From: JBBQBQ01 sp038317685
GTDB taxonomy: Bacteria; Desulfobacterota; Desulfuromonadia; Desulfuromonadales; DDH964
DNA: 15,557 bases
Assembly: GCA_038317685.1 (NCBI GenBank)
Contig: JBBQBQ010000064.1
Span: 1-15,557, forward strand
Reading direction: 5' to 3'
Part shown: in pieces, positions 5,866 through 13,780 of the stretch
Layout of the letters: every line of letters begins with the position of its first letter
Numbering within the stretch: position 1 is the stretch's first letter
Translations under genes and position numbers: made by a program
Notes under the pieces: generated by a model
Database searches by the model: none
Told to the model about the DNA's origin: nothing
The model's input: only the letters and a program-made list of their open reading frames with translations

Positions 5866-7308
5866 ATGAGCGTCAAGATCGAACGGGTCGATGCCTGCCG
5901 CTGGCGCCTCCCCCGGGAAGGTGCAATGCGCACCGATGGCCTGGTCTTCGCCAGCGCCGAGATGATCCATGCCCTGCAGCAGGAACAGGCCCTGGAGCAG
6001 GTGCGCAACGTCGCCACCCTCCCGGGGATCGTCGGGCCGTCGCTGGCGATGCCCGACATCCACTGGGGCTACGGGTTCCCCATCGGCGGGGTCGCGGCCT
6101 TCGACGCCGAGACGGGGGTCGTCTCCCCCGGCGGAGTCGGTTACGACATCAACTGCGGGGTCCGTCTGCTGCGCAGCGCCCTGACCGCCGAGGAGGTGGG
6201 ACCGCATCTCGCCAAGCTGGTCGACACCCTCTTCCGCAACGTCCCCTCCGGGATCGGTTCCCACCGTCAGGACCTCAAGCTGACGGTCCAGGAAACCCGC
6301 AAGGTTCTGAAACAGGGGGCACGCTGGGCCGTCGCCCAGGGTTTCGGCAGCACCGCCGACCTCGATCATATCGAGGCGGGGGGGACCATCGAGGGCGCCG
6401 AGCCGGAGCTGGTCTCGGAACGGGCTTTGGAGCGAGGGCGCGGACAGCTCGGGACCCTGGGGAGCGGCAACCACTTCCTGGAGATCCAGCGCGTCGACAA
6501 AATCTTCGATGCTGAAGCCGCCGAGGCCCTCGGCCTCTTTCCTGGCCAGATCACCGTCTCCATCCACACCGGCAGCCGCGGCCTCGGTTACCAGGTCTGC
6601 GACGACTCTCTGCGCACCATGCTCCGCGCCAGCCGCAGCTACGGCATCGAACTCCCCGACAAGCAGCTCTGCTGCGCCCCCCTCTCCAGCCCGGAGGGGA
6701 AGGACTACCTGGCGGCGATGGCCGCCGCCGCCAACTTCGCCTTCGCCAACCGCCAGCTGATCACCGCCTGGGTCCGCGAATCGTTCGAAGAGGTCCTCCA
6801 GCTGGGGCCGGGAGACCTGTGCCTGTCCGTCGTCTACGACGTCTGCCACAATATCGCCAAGTGGGAGACCCACACCGTCGCCGGCCGGGAGCGGCGCCTC
6901 TGCGTCCACCGCAAAGGGGCGACCCGCGCCTTTCCCCCCGGCCATCCCCAGCTCCCCGCCGCCTACCGGGCCGTCGGCCAGCCGGTCCTCATCCCCGGCG
7001 ACATGGGGCGCTATTCCTTCGTCCTGGTCGGCACCGCGGGAGCCATGGCCGAGACCTTCGGTTCCACCTGTCACGGCGCCGGCCGTCTCCTTTCCCGCCA
7101 CGCCGCCAAACGCCAGGCCCGCGGCCGCAACATCGAGACGGAACTGCAGGCCCGGGGGATCCTGGTGCGGGCGGCAGGCCGGGCGACCCTCGCCGAGGAG
7201 ATCCCCGAGGCCTACAAAGACGTCGCCGAGGTCGTCGAGATCGTAGCAGCGGCCGGCATCGGCAAGATCGTTGCCCGCCTGCGGCCGCTGGCGGTGGTCA
7301 AGGGCTAG
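5866..7308 (+). CDS. rtcB: RNA-splicing ligase RtcB, archease-dependent type
   Basis: This 480-residue cytoplasmic Mn/GTP-dependent RNA ligase joins 2',3'-cyclic phosphate or 3'-phosphate ends to 5'-OH ends. The metal and active-site residues known from the Pyrococcus enzyme fall at nearly the same positions: D94 and C97 in G-Y-D-I-N-C-G-V-R, H203 in G-S-G-N-H-F, H234 in I-H-T-G-S-R-G, H328 in D-V-C-H-N-I, and the guanylylated H403 in T-C-H-G-A-G. The length matches the long archaeal-type RtcB (about 480) rather than E. coli RtcB (about 408), consistent with the linked archease. AGGGGA precedes the ATG. No rtcA cyclase or RtcR-type regulator is present in the window. Roles could include tRNA or rRNA repair after stress cleavage, but the substrate is not visible. 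Confidence 0.96.
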   Translation: MSVKIERVDACRWRLPREGAMRTDGLVFASAEMIHALQQEQALEQVRNVATLPGIVGPSLAMPDIHWGYGFPIGGVAAFDAETGVVSPGGVGYDINCGVRLLRSALTAEEVGPHLAKLVDTLFRNVPSGIGSHRQDLKLTVQETRKVLKQGARWAVAQGFGSTADLDHIEAGGTIEGAEPELVSERALERGRGQLGTLGSGNHFLEIQRVDKIFDAEAAEALGLFPGQITVSIHTGSRGLGYQVCDDSLRTMLRASRSYGIELPDKQLCCAPLSSPEGKDYLAAMAAAANFAFANRQLITAWVRESFEEVLQLGPGDLCLSVVYDVCHNIAKWETHTVAGRERRLCVHRKGATRAFPPGHPQLPAAYRAVGQPVLIPGDMGRYSFVLVGTAGAMAETFGSTCHGAGRLLSRHAAKRQARGRNIETELQARGILVRAAGRATLAEEIPEAYKDVAEVVEIVAAAGIGKIVARLRPLAVVKG

Positions 7309-7464
7309 GGACAACCACCGGGGACCGCCGAATCGGGAAAACCAGAGCAGACTCGCGATCCATTCCTCGTTCATCCTCCTCGTCATATGCGGCGGGTACC
7401 GTCAAATGGTGCGGAAAAATCCCCCCGCCCGACCACCGCTGATCCTTCTCCGGCGCTGCAACTC

Positions 7465-7483
7465 TTTGTCATTGATGGACAAA
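7465..7483. promoter_or_regulatory. TTTGTC-N7-GACAAA dyad, candidate activator or repressor site
   Basis: A perfect 6-bp inverted repeat with a 7-base spacer is centred near 7474. This is about 60 bases upstream of the transcription start predicted from the -24/-12 sequence at 7510-7528. It has the size expected of a dimeric regulator site, but I recognise no specific protein. Confidence 0.3.
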
Positions 7484-7509
7484 CCTGGTCTTCACGATTC
7501 CGCCGACGG

Positions 7510-7528
7510 TTGGCGGACTCCTTGCTAT
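7510..7528 (+). promoter_or_regulatory. Weak candidate sigma-54 (-24/-12) promoter for the DUF3943-PAP2 pair
   Basis: TTGGC at 7510-7514 and TTGCT at 7522-7526 place the invariant GG and GC exactly 12 bases apart, as sigma-54 requires. The -24 element lacks the usual A-C after TGGC (it reads TGGCGG), and the sequence also forms part of a CCGCC/GGCGG hairpin, so the match may be fortuitous. The predicted start is near 7537, giving a leader of about 77 bases. Confidence 0.35.
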
Positions 7529-7613
7529 GAGGGAGGGGATGATACCTGCCACCCCCGACCGTCGGGCGAGCCGCCGCCGGGGAGCGATCAAAATTATTGA
7601 AGAGGACTCGGCC

Positions 7614-9140
7614 ATGCCCCCAACCCAGGTTAAACGGACCCGTCGCCGGGTTCTCAGCTATCTCCTTCTGGCCATCGCCTTGCTGCCCGCCGGTGTCGCC
7701 CGGGCCGACGACCCGAAGCTCGACACCAAGGCGCAGAAGGCGGCCCCGACGGCTTTTGCCGATGAAAAACCGAAGCCACAATTGCATTGGGGCGAGGGGG
7801 ACGGCAAGAGTTACCTCGTCCCGGCCCTGGATATTGCCGGTTTTATCTTCCTGCTGAATCAGTACGACCGGTATGTCATCGATGACGAGGTCTACCATTC
7901 CAATTTTTCATCTTTCAAAGAAAACCTGACGGGAAAGTGGGTCATCGACAGCGACCCCTTTTCCATCAACCAGTTCATGCATCCCTATGCGGGGTCGATG
8001 TACTTCGGCTTTGCCCGGTCAGCCGGCCTCGACTACTGGGAATCCCTCGGCTATACCCTCGGCGGCAGCCTCCTCTGGGAGTTGGCGGGAGAAACCACCC
8101 CGCCGTCGGTGAACGATGAATTCACCACCGGCTACGGCGGGACCATTCTCGGCGAGCCCTTATATCGCATGGCGAGCCTGTTGCTCGAAAGCGGCGAAGG
8201 CAAGCCCGGGTTCTGGCGGGAAGTGGGCGCGGCCGCCCTTTCCCCCCCCACCGGACTCAACCGCCTCGCCTATGGCCAGCGCTTCCGCGGCGTCTTCCGG
8301 AGTAACAACCCGGCTGTCTACACCCGCCTGCAACTCGGCGTGAACCTGAACGCGCATGTCAATTCGAACGTCAATGTGAATCAGGACCCGGACGCGGCGG
8401 CGACTCCGCAGAGTTACAAAACAGGCGAGGCGATGGCGGACTTCACCATCGGCTACGGGCTTCCGGGGAAGCCGGGTTACACCTACACCCGCCCCTTCGA
8501 CTATTTCAATTTCCAGTTCACCGCCGCGACCAGCAACATCTTCGAAAACATCATCAGCCGGGGCCTGCTCTACGGAACCGACTACGGGATCGGCGACAAC
8601 TACCGCGGAGTATGGGGCCTTTACGGAATCTATGACTACATCGCGCCGCAGGTCTTTCGCGTCTCCACCTCGGGGCTGGGACTCGGCACTACCGGCCAGT
8701 GGTGGCTCACGGAAAAGGTGGCCATGCAGGGGACGGCCCTCGCCGGAGTCGGCTACGGCTCCGCCGGCACTATTCACGGCACCGGCGAACGGGACTATCA
8801 CAACGGCCTCACCTCGCAGGGGCTGCTGGTCACGCGCTTCATCTTCGCCGATCATGCCGCCCTCGACCTGGAACTGCGCGATTATTATGTCAGCGGTCTG
8901 GCCTCCGAAGAGAGCGACGGTTCGGAGAATATTGTCCGGGGGGTCGCCACCCTCACCGTCCGCGTCTACAACCTCCACGGGCTGACCTTCAGATACACCA
9001 TTTCCCGGCGGGATGCTCAGTACGGCAATTTCCCCGACACCCGCCAGACCCTGGGGGCACTCAGTATCGGCTACACCTATCTGGGACAAACCCGCTTTGG
9101 CGCCGTCGATTGGCGGCCCAAAAGCGAAGGCGGTCCTTAA
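7614..9140 (+). CDS. Secreted DUF3943-family protein, probable outer-membrane protein
   Basis: This 508-residue protein starts with a Sec signal peptide: basic residues 7-12, a hydrophobic core at about 14-29, and likely cleavage after A-R-A (31). A conserved region at about 65-195 contains N-Q-F-M-H-P-Y-A-G-S-M-Y-F-G-F-A-R-S (119-136) and W-E-L-A-G-E-T (155-161), which I recognise as the DUF3943 type. The C-terminal half (about 230-508) is rich in alternating aromatic and polar residues with Y-x-Y and G-Y-G patterns, suggesting beta strands of a barrel, but it does not end in the classic terminal Phe. The ATG at 7614 has AGAGGA upstream, while the in-frame ATG at 7527 would bury the signal peptide. 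The PAP2 gene follows 20 bases later. The biochemical function is unknown. Confidence 0.85.
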   Translation: MPPTQVKRTRRRVLSYLLLAIALLPAGVARADDPKLDTKAQKAAPTAFADEKPKPQLHWGEGDGKSYLVPALDIAGFIFLLNQYDRYVIDDEVYHSNFSSFKENLTGKWVIDSDPFSINQFMHPYAGSMYFGFARSAGLDYWESLGYTLGGSLLWELAGETTPPSVNDEFTTGYGGTILGEPLYRMASLLLESGEGKPGFWREVGAAALSPPTGLNRLAYGQRFRGVFRSNNPAVYTRLQLGVNLNAHVNSNVNVNQDPDAAATPQSYKTGEAMADFTIGYGLPGKPGYTYTRPFDYFNFQFTAATSNIFENIISRGLLYGTDYGIGDNYRGVWGLYGIYDYIAPQVFRVSTSGLGLGTTGQWWLTEKVAMQGTALAGVGYGSAGTIHGTGERDYHNGLTSQGLLVTRFIFADHAALDLELRDYYVSGLASEESDGSENIVRGVATLTVRVYNLHGLTFRYTISRRDAQYGNFPDTRQTLGALSIGYTYLGQTRFGAVDWRPKSEGGP

Positions 9141-9160
9141 CCGCGGAGAACCATTCAACC

Positions 9161-9724
9161 ATGAGAATTTTTATGACGAAGTACCTGCTGGTCGCGGCGA
9201 TGATGGCAGCCCTTGGGTTGAACGCCGCCACCGCGCATGCCGGGGCGAGCGATGCAGAGGTTTTGTCGGGCGACATCCTGGCTGGGGTGATTCCAGTCAC
9301 CGCCTTTGCCGTCGCCTACTTCAAGGACGATACCGAGGGCCAGAAGCAATGGCTGCGCAACGTCGCTGTGAACCAGGTCCTCACCTCGGCCCTCCGGCTC
9401 GGCTTCAACCAAACCAGCTGGGGTGAACGCCCCCACGGCGGGGGCTATGGTTTTCCCTCCGGGCATACCGCCTTCGTGATGACCGGTGCGACCTTCCTGG
9501 GTGAGCGTTACGGCTGGAAGTGGGGCACCCCGGCATATTTGGCGGCCGCCTATGTCGCCTGGGTGCGCGTCGACAACCGCAGCCATCACTGGCGCGATGT
9601 CATTGCCAGCACCGTGTTGGCCTATGGCGTGGCCAAGCTCACCGTCACGCCGCAATACGCGACCCACCTGGCGCCGGTGATCGGACCCGATTTCCTTGGC
9701 CTCCGCTGGCAGCGCTCCTTCTGA
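9161..9724 (+). CDS. Periplasmic PAP2-family phosphatase
   Basis: This 187-residue protein has a signal peptide (hydrophobic 8-24, likely cut after A-H-A at 27) and a PAP2/type-2 phosphatidic acid phosphatase core. Motif 1 is reduced to E-R-P (89-91), with Asn at position 83 where the K-x6-R-P lysine is expected. Motif 2 is F-P-S-G-H-T (98-103). Motif 3 is R-V-D-N-R-S-H-H-W-R-D, with R136, H142 and D146 in the R-x5-H-x3-D register. The catalytic His pair and the Arg residues are present, so activity is plausible on lipid or polyprenyl phosphates or lipid A. It has fewer membrane segments than classical six-helix PAP2 enzymes. It starts 20 bases after the DUF3943 stop, with only a weak ribosome site, so it is probably co-transcribed and translationally coupled. 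Confidence 0.88.
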   Translation: MRIFMTKYLLVAAMMAALGLNAATAHAGASDAEVLSGDILAGVIPVTAFAVAYFKDDTEGQKQWLRNVAVNQVLTSALRLGFNQTSWGERPHGGGYGFPSGHTAFVMTGATFLGERYGWKWGTPAYLAAAYVAWVRVDNRSHHWRDVIASTVLAYGVAKLTVTPQYATHLAPVIGPDFLGLRWQRSF

Positions 9725-9773
9725 CGCTCCCGCTTGGCCGGTGATGGTATTGAGACAGGGGGAGATTTCAAGG

Positions 9774-9800
9774 GCGGCCGCCGGGCCGCTCTTCTCTTTT
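9774..9800 (+). terminator. Rho-independent-type terminator after the PAP2 gene
   Basis: A GCGGCC / GGCCGC stem (9774-9779 and 9784-9789) with a 4-base loop is followed by a pyrimidine run ending in TTTT (9790-9800). It lies 50 bases after the PAP2 stop. The tail is interrupted by cytosines, so termination may be partial. Confidence 0.55.
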
Positions 9801-9909
9801 GCAGACCATCAATCCCGGGCCCGGGGGGACCCAATGACGGCGTTTCCTTTGGAAAAATCGGCCAATGTCACTTTATCCTTGCCTACCTGCCGCGGAAGAG
9901 GTCTTTTTC

Positions 9910-9918
9910 TGGGATAAT
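9910..9918 (+). promoter_or_regulatory. Extended -10 promoter candidate for the SDR gene
   Basis: TGGGATAAT is a TGn extended -10 with five of six matches (hexamer 9913-9918). No -35 box is visible at normal spacing. Transcription would start near 9925, about 40 bases before the ATG at 9966. Confidence 0.35.
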
Positions 9919-9965
9919 AGAAACGGATAAATTCGATCGAGAAGACCGAAGCCAGGGAGGAGTCC

Positions 9966-10862
9966 ATGAAAGTCTTCGTCACCGGTGGTACGGGATTCGT
10001 AGGGAATGAGGTGCTGCGCCAGTGTGCGGCGGCGGGACATACGGTGCGGGCGCTGGTGCGCCCCGGTTCGGAAGGGAAGCTCCCGGTCCTCGCCGGGGTG
10101 GAGATCCACCATGGCGACGCCACCGACATCGATACCCTCGGCAAAGGTCTGCGCGGCTGCGACGCCGTCATCCACCTGGTCGGGATCATTCGCGAATTCC
10201 CCTCCAAGGGGATCACCTTTGAACGTCTCCATGTCTTTGCCACCGACAACGTGGTCGCGGCCGCCAGGGATCAGAAGGTGCGCCGCTACCTGCAGATGAG
10301 CGCCAACGGGACCCGCAAGAACGCCGTCTCCCCCTACCACCGCACCAAATGGCGGGCCGAAGAAGGGGTCCGCTCCTCCGGCCTCGACTGGACGATCTTC
10401 CGGCCGTCGCTGATCTTCGGCCCCGGCGACGGTTTCGTCAGCCTCCTCGCCGAGCTGATCCGCAAGCTGCCGATGGTCCCGGTGATTGGCGACGGGAAAT
10501 ACCGGATGTCGCCGGTGGCGGTCGCCGACGTCGCCGCCGGTTTCGTCCGGGCCCTCGAACGGCCGGAGACGACCGATCACATCTACCACTGCTGCGGACC
10601 GGCCGACTTCAGCTACGACGAACTCCTCGATCAGGTCGGCGCCGCCCTCGGAAAAAGTGCTGTGATCAAGCTCCACCACCCCCTGTTTCTGATGAAGCCC
10701 GCCATTGCCCTCCTTCAATCGATTCCCCAGTTCCCCATCACCGGCGACCAGCTGACGATGCTCCTGGAGGGGAATGTCTGCGATGCTCAGCCGTGGGCCG
10801 CCGCCTTCGACCTGCACCCGCAGCCCTTCGCCGAAGCGATCCGCGCCTATCTCAAGCCCTGA
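9966..10862 (+). CDS. Atypical short-chain dehydrogenase, NDUFA9-like NAD(P)-binding protein
   Basis: This 298-residue protein has a Rossmann fold. The nucleotide-binding motif T-G-G-T-G-F-V-G is at residues 6-13. Other SDR landmarks are D-A-T-D (51-54), H-L-V-G-I-I-R-E (70-77), S-A-N-G (112-115) and Y-H-R-T-K (124-128, the Y-x3-K pair). The substrate region F-R-P-S-L-I-F-G-P-G-D follows at about 146-156. This pattern resembles the complex I NDUFA9-subunit-like or YcfT/Ycf39-like atypical SDRs, which in bacteria are often of unknown substrate. GGAGGAG seven bases upstream supports the start. It lies between a terminator-like hairpin and the sensor kinase gene, so it is likely a single-gene unit, possibly reading into the kinase 68 bases downstream. 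No membrane segment is evident. Confidence 0.85.
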   Translation: MKVFVTGGTGFVGNEVLRQCAAAGHTVRALVRPGSEGKLPVLAGVEIHHGDATDIDTLGKGLRGCDAVIHLVGIIREFPSKGITFERLHVFATDNVVAAARDQKVRRYLQMSANGTRKNAVSPYHRTKWRAEEGVRSSGLDWTIFRPSLIFGPGDGFVSLLAELIRKLPMVPVIGDGKYRMSPVAVADVAAGFVRALERPETTDHIYHCCGPADFSYDELLDQVGAALGKSAVIKLHHPLFLMKPAIALLQSIPQFPITGDQLTMLLEGNVCDAQPWAAAFDLHPQPFAEAIRAYLKP

Positions 10863-10878
10863 CTGCGCCCGGCAACCG

Positions 10879-10907
10879 TTGACAAGGAACGACGGCGGCG
10901 GCATCAT
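10879..10907 (+). promoter_or_regulatory. Possible sigma-70 promoter for the kinase-regulator operon
   Basis: A perfect TTGACA (10879-10884) is followed by 17 bases and CATCAT (10902-10907), which has four of six matches but lacks the important first T. The predicted start is near 10914, just upstream of the kinase Shine-Dalgarno GGGAG. Confidence 0.4.
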
Positions 10908-10930
10908 TAAACGCCACCGGGAGTTCCCTC

Positions 10931-12406
10931 ATGCGTCTCACCCTGAAAATCGCATTGGTCATCCTGTTCGGCATCACCCTGTTGCTGTCGCTGCACAGCT
11001 ACCAGACGGTGACCCGGGAAACCAAGATCCTCAAGGCCAACCTCAGCCGTGAAGCGCGGCTGGTCGGGCTGGTGCTGCGCTCCATGGCCGCCGATATCTG
11101 GCAACGCCAGGGTGAGACTGCGGCCCAGTCCTTCCTGAAGCGGGCCGGGCAGCTGGTGAGCGACCAGCAGGTGCGCTGGGTCTGGCTGGAGGGGACGCCG
11201 CCGACCGCCCAGGCACCGCGGGTCCACGGCGACCAGCTGGCGGCCGCCCGTCGCGGCGAAACGGTGACGATCATCGCCGAGACCGCCGACGGTCGCGATT
11301 TCCTCTTCACCTACCTGCCGCTCAAGGTCCCCGGGGGCCATATCGGCGCCATCGAGATCGGCGAATCCCTCGCCGACCTGCACGGTTACGTACGGGAGAG
11401 CATGAACCGCTCGGCGCTCCTGCTGGTGGGGATGGTCGCGTCCAGCCTGCTGCTGCTCTGGGTGGCCGGGAGCTTCTGGGTCGGCCGGCCGGTCAAGCGG
11501 CTGGCGGAGCAGGCGGAACGGATGGCGGGGGGGGATTTCACCCCCGGTCCCGACCTCAAGGGGCACGACGAAATCGCCGTCCTCGCCGGCGCCCTCGACC
11601 GGATGCGCGGCCAGCTCGCCACCGCCCAGCAGTCCGACCGGGAGCGGTTGGAGGCCCTGGAAAAGCTGCGTCATACCGAGCGGCTGGCCACCATCGGCCG
11701 GCTCTCCGCCGGCATGGCCCACGAACTCGGAACCCCCCTCAACGTCATCGCCGGACGCGCCAAGCTCATCGCCCGGGGCTCCCTCCCCGCCGAGGAGGTG
11801 ACCCGCTCGGCAACGATCATCGGCGAGCAGGCCGAGCGGATGACCGCCATCATGCGTCAACTCCTCGACTTCGCCCGCCGCGGCACCCCGCGCAAGGTCC
11901 CGGTCGACCTGCGGCAACTGATGACCGGAATCCTGGAGCTGCTGGGGCCGGTGGCGGGAAAACAGGGGGTGACCACCCGCCTGGTCCCGCCGACGGAACC
12001 GCGGGTGGTCATGGCCGATGGCGCCCAGCTGCAACAGGTGCTGATCAACCTGGCGATGAACGGCCTGCAGGCGATGCCCGCGGGGGGGGATTTGGAGATC
12101 TCCCTGGAACCTTGCGGCGACGCCTCCCCCCCGGAGGCGGTGAAAGATCGCCAGGGGCCCTGGACGGTCATCGCCATCACCGACAACGGAGTCGGGATCG
12201 CCCCGGATGACCTGCCGCACCTCTTCGACCCTTTCTTCACCACCAAAGAGATCGGTCAGGGAACCGGCCTCGGACTCTCCATTGCCTACGGCATCGTCGC
12301 CGAACACGGCGGCTGGATCGACGTCGAGAGCCGGCCGGGGCAAGGGAGCCGCTTCCGGGTCTGGCTCCCCCGACCCGCCCCCCCCAGGGAGGCGGTCGAT
12401 GGCTGA
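10931..12406 (+). CDS. Membrane sensor histidine kinase with HAMP domain
   Basis: This 491-residue inner-membrane kinase has transmembrane helix 1 at about 6-22, an extracytoplasmic sensor region of about 135 residues, transmembrane helix 2 at about 161-183, and HAMP at about 183-236. The dimerisation/phosphoacceptor helix contains M-A-H-E-L-G-T-P-L-N (262-271, phospho-His 264). The ATPase domain has an N box N-L-A-M-N-G-L-Q (373-380), G1 D-N-G-V-G-I (418-423), an F box F-D-P-F-F-T-T-K (432-439) and G2 G-T-G-L-G-L-S (444-450). The architecture resembles ZraS/NtrB-type kinases that partner sigma-54 activators. The last eight bases overlap the start of the downstream activator gene, so the two form a translationally coupled two-component pair. 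The signal is unknown; the extracytoplasmic domain and linked HtrA protease suggest envelope stress. Confidence 0.94.
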   Translation: MRLTLKIALVILFGITLLLSLHSYQTVTRETKILKANLSREARLVGLVLRSMAADIWQRQGETAAQSFLKRAGQLVSDQQVRWVWLEGTPPTAQAPRVHGDQLAAARRGETVTIIAETADGRDFLFTYLPLKVPGGHIGAIEIGESLADLHGYVRESMNRSALLLVGMVASSLLLLWVAGSFWVGRPVKRLAEQAERMAGGDFTPGPDLKGHDEIAVLAGALDRMRGQLATAQQSDRERLEALEKLRHTERLATIGRLSAGMAHELGTPLNVIAGRAKLIARGSLPAEEVTRSATIIGEQAERMTAIMRQLLDFARRGTPRKVPVDLRQLMTGILELLGPVAGKQGVTTRLVPPTEPRVVMADGAQLQQVLINLAMNGLQAMPAGGDLEISLEPCGDASPPEAVKDRQGPWTVIAITDNGVGIAPDDLPHLFDPFFTTKEIGQGTGLGLSIAYGIVAEHGGWIDVESRPGQGSRFRVWLPRPAPPREAVDG

Positions 12407-13763
12407 GCCGATCCGGGGACAGCTGCTGGTCGTCGATGACGACCGGGCGCTGCGCGAACTGCTGGCGGAGGAACTCACCCGGCAAGGTCACACGGTCTTG
12501 ACCGCGGCCAGTGCCGCCCTGGCCCTCGAACTCCTGGACGGAGGGGAGTTCGACGCCCTCCTCACCGACCTCAACATGCCGGGGGGGAGCGGGATCGATC
12601 TCTGCGGGCGGCTCCACGACGAGCGGCCCGAGCTGCCGGTGGTGATCCTGACCGCCTTCGGCAGCCTCGATACCGCCATCGCCGCCTTGCGGGCCGGCGC
12701 CTACGATTTCGTCACCAAGCCGGTCGACCTTGATCTCCTCGCCCACACCCTGGGGCGGGCCGTCCAGCACAGTCAACTGCAGCGCACCCTGCAGCGCCTG
12801 CAGGAAGAGGTGCGCCGCAGCCGCGGCGGCCGCAGCCTCCTCGGCGAGAGCCGAACGATGGCCGCAGTCCGGGAGCTGATCAGCCGCATCGCCAACCTCG
12901 ATAGCTCGGTTCTCATCACCGGCGCCAGCGGCACCGGCAAGGAACTGGTCGCCCGGGCGCTCCACGAGCAGAGCTCCCGGCGGGGCGGGCCCTTCGTCGC
13001 CATCAACTGCGCGGCCCTCCCGGAGACGCTGCTGGAGAGCGAGCTCTTCGGCCACGAACGGGGAGCCTTCACCGACGCCCGCACCGCCCGCCGTGGCCTC
13101 TTTCTGGAGGCCTCCGGCGGCACCCTGCTCCTCGACGAGGTGGGCGAACTTCCCCTGCCGCTCCAGCCCAAGCTGCTGCGGGTTTTGGAAGAACGGCGAG
13201 TGCGCCCGGTCGGCGCCAACCGGGAGCTCGACTGCGATGTGCGCATCGTCGCCGCCACCCACCGCGACCTGGAGGCGGCGATGGAGGAGGGGCGCTTCCG
13301 CGAGGACCTCTTTTACCGGCTCAACGTCCTGACCATCGAACTTCCCCCGCTGCGGGCCCGGGGCAACGACATCCTGCTCCTCGCCCAGGGCTTCGTCGAG
13401 GAATGCGCCACCCGCTTCGGCAAGGGGGTCAAGGGGCTCAGCGAACCGGCGGCGACCCGCTTGCTCGGTTACGACTGGCCGGGGAACGTGCGGGAACTGC
13501 GCAACGTGGTCGAACGGGCGGTGGCGTTGACCCGCCATGAACGGCTCAGCGTCGAGGACCTTCCCGATCGCCTCCGGCAGCCGGTTCCCCGAACCCTCCC
13601 GGTGGGCCAGGGGGAGACCGGAGAGCTTCTCCCCTTGGCGGAGATGGAGCGCCGCTACCTGCAGCAGGCCCTCGCCGCCGCGGACGGCAACCGCACCTTG
13701 GCCGCCCGGCTCCTCGGCATCGATCGCAAGACCCTGTACCGCAAACTCCAGGAAGAAGCTTAG
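12399..13763 (+). CDS. NtrC-family sigma-54-dependent response regulator
   Basis: This 454-residue cytoplasmic activator has three domains. The receiver (about 8-122) has the acidic pocket D13-D14-D15, phosphoacceptor D57 (T-D-L-N-M-P-G), T85 and K107. The AAA+ sigma-54 interaction domain (about 148-375) has Walker A G-A-S-G-T-G-K-E (175-182) and Walker B L-L-L-D-E-V (243-248). Its loop-1 motif reads G-A-F-T-D-A (222-227) instead of the canonical G-A-F-T-G-A. A Fis-type helix-turn-helix lies at about 418-450 (N-R-T-L-A-A-R-L-L-G-I-D-R-K-T-L-Y). The frame is open upstream to 12207, but the ATG at 12399 gives the correct receiver start and overlaps the kinase by eight bases. Expected targets carry -24/-12 promoters; the nearest lies at 13856-13875, with tandem dyads just upstream. 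Confidence 0.95.
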   Translation: MAEPIRGQLLVVDDDRALRELLAEELTRQGHTVLTAASAALALELLDGGEFDALLTDLNMPGGSGIDLCGRLHDERPELPVVILTAFGSLDTAIAALRAGAYDFVTKPVDLDLLAHTLGRAVQHSQLQRTLQRLQEEVRRSRGGRSLLGESRTMAAVRELISRIANLDSSVLITGASGTGKELVARALHEQSSRRGGPFVAINCAALPETLLESELFGHERGAFTDARTARRGLFLEASGGTLLLDEVGELPLPLQPKLLRVLEERRVRPVGANRELDCDVRIVAATHRDLEAAMEEGRFREDLFYRLNVLTIELPPLRARGNDILLLAQGFVEECATRFGKGVKGLSEPAATRLLGYDWPGNVRELRNVVERAVALTRHERLSVEDLPDRLRQPVPRTLPVGQGETGELLPLAEMERRYLQQALAAADGNRTLAARLLGIDRKTLYRKLQEEA

Positions 13764-13780
13764 ACTCCCCGCCCACCGCC

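Larger units (their letters stand above)
7309..7613. other. Intergenic region between rtcB and the DUF3943 gene
   Basis: These 305 bases have no convincing gene. I see no strong U-tailed terminator after rtcB. The right half holds a perfect TTTGTC/GACAAA dyad (7465-7483), a CCGCC/GGCGG hairpin (7500-7516) that overlaps a -24/-12-like sequence (7510-7528), and a small CCCGA/TCGGG hairpin (about 7555-7567) in the leader. The in-frame ATG at 7527 falls inside the putative promoter and is not used as the start of the next gene. Confidence 0.6.

Noticed and set aside
5863..7386. 507-codon minus-strand frame opposite rtcB
   Set aside because: Shadow of rtcB: no motif, composition dominated by Gly, Ala, Asp and Arg, and the sense strand has all RtcB active-site residues.
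9814..9825. 12-bp perfect palindrome of alternating CCC/GGG triplets
   Set aside because: Short, simple composition in a GC-rich spacer, with no partner site or loop; it cannot be distinguished from chance.
10907..13538. Long minus-strand frames (523 and 433 codons) opposite the kinase and activator
   Set aside because: Antisense shadows produced by high GC at third positions; the plus-strand proteins have complete domain motifs.
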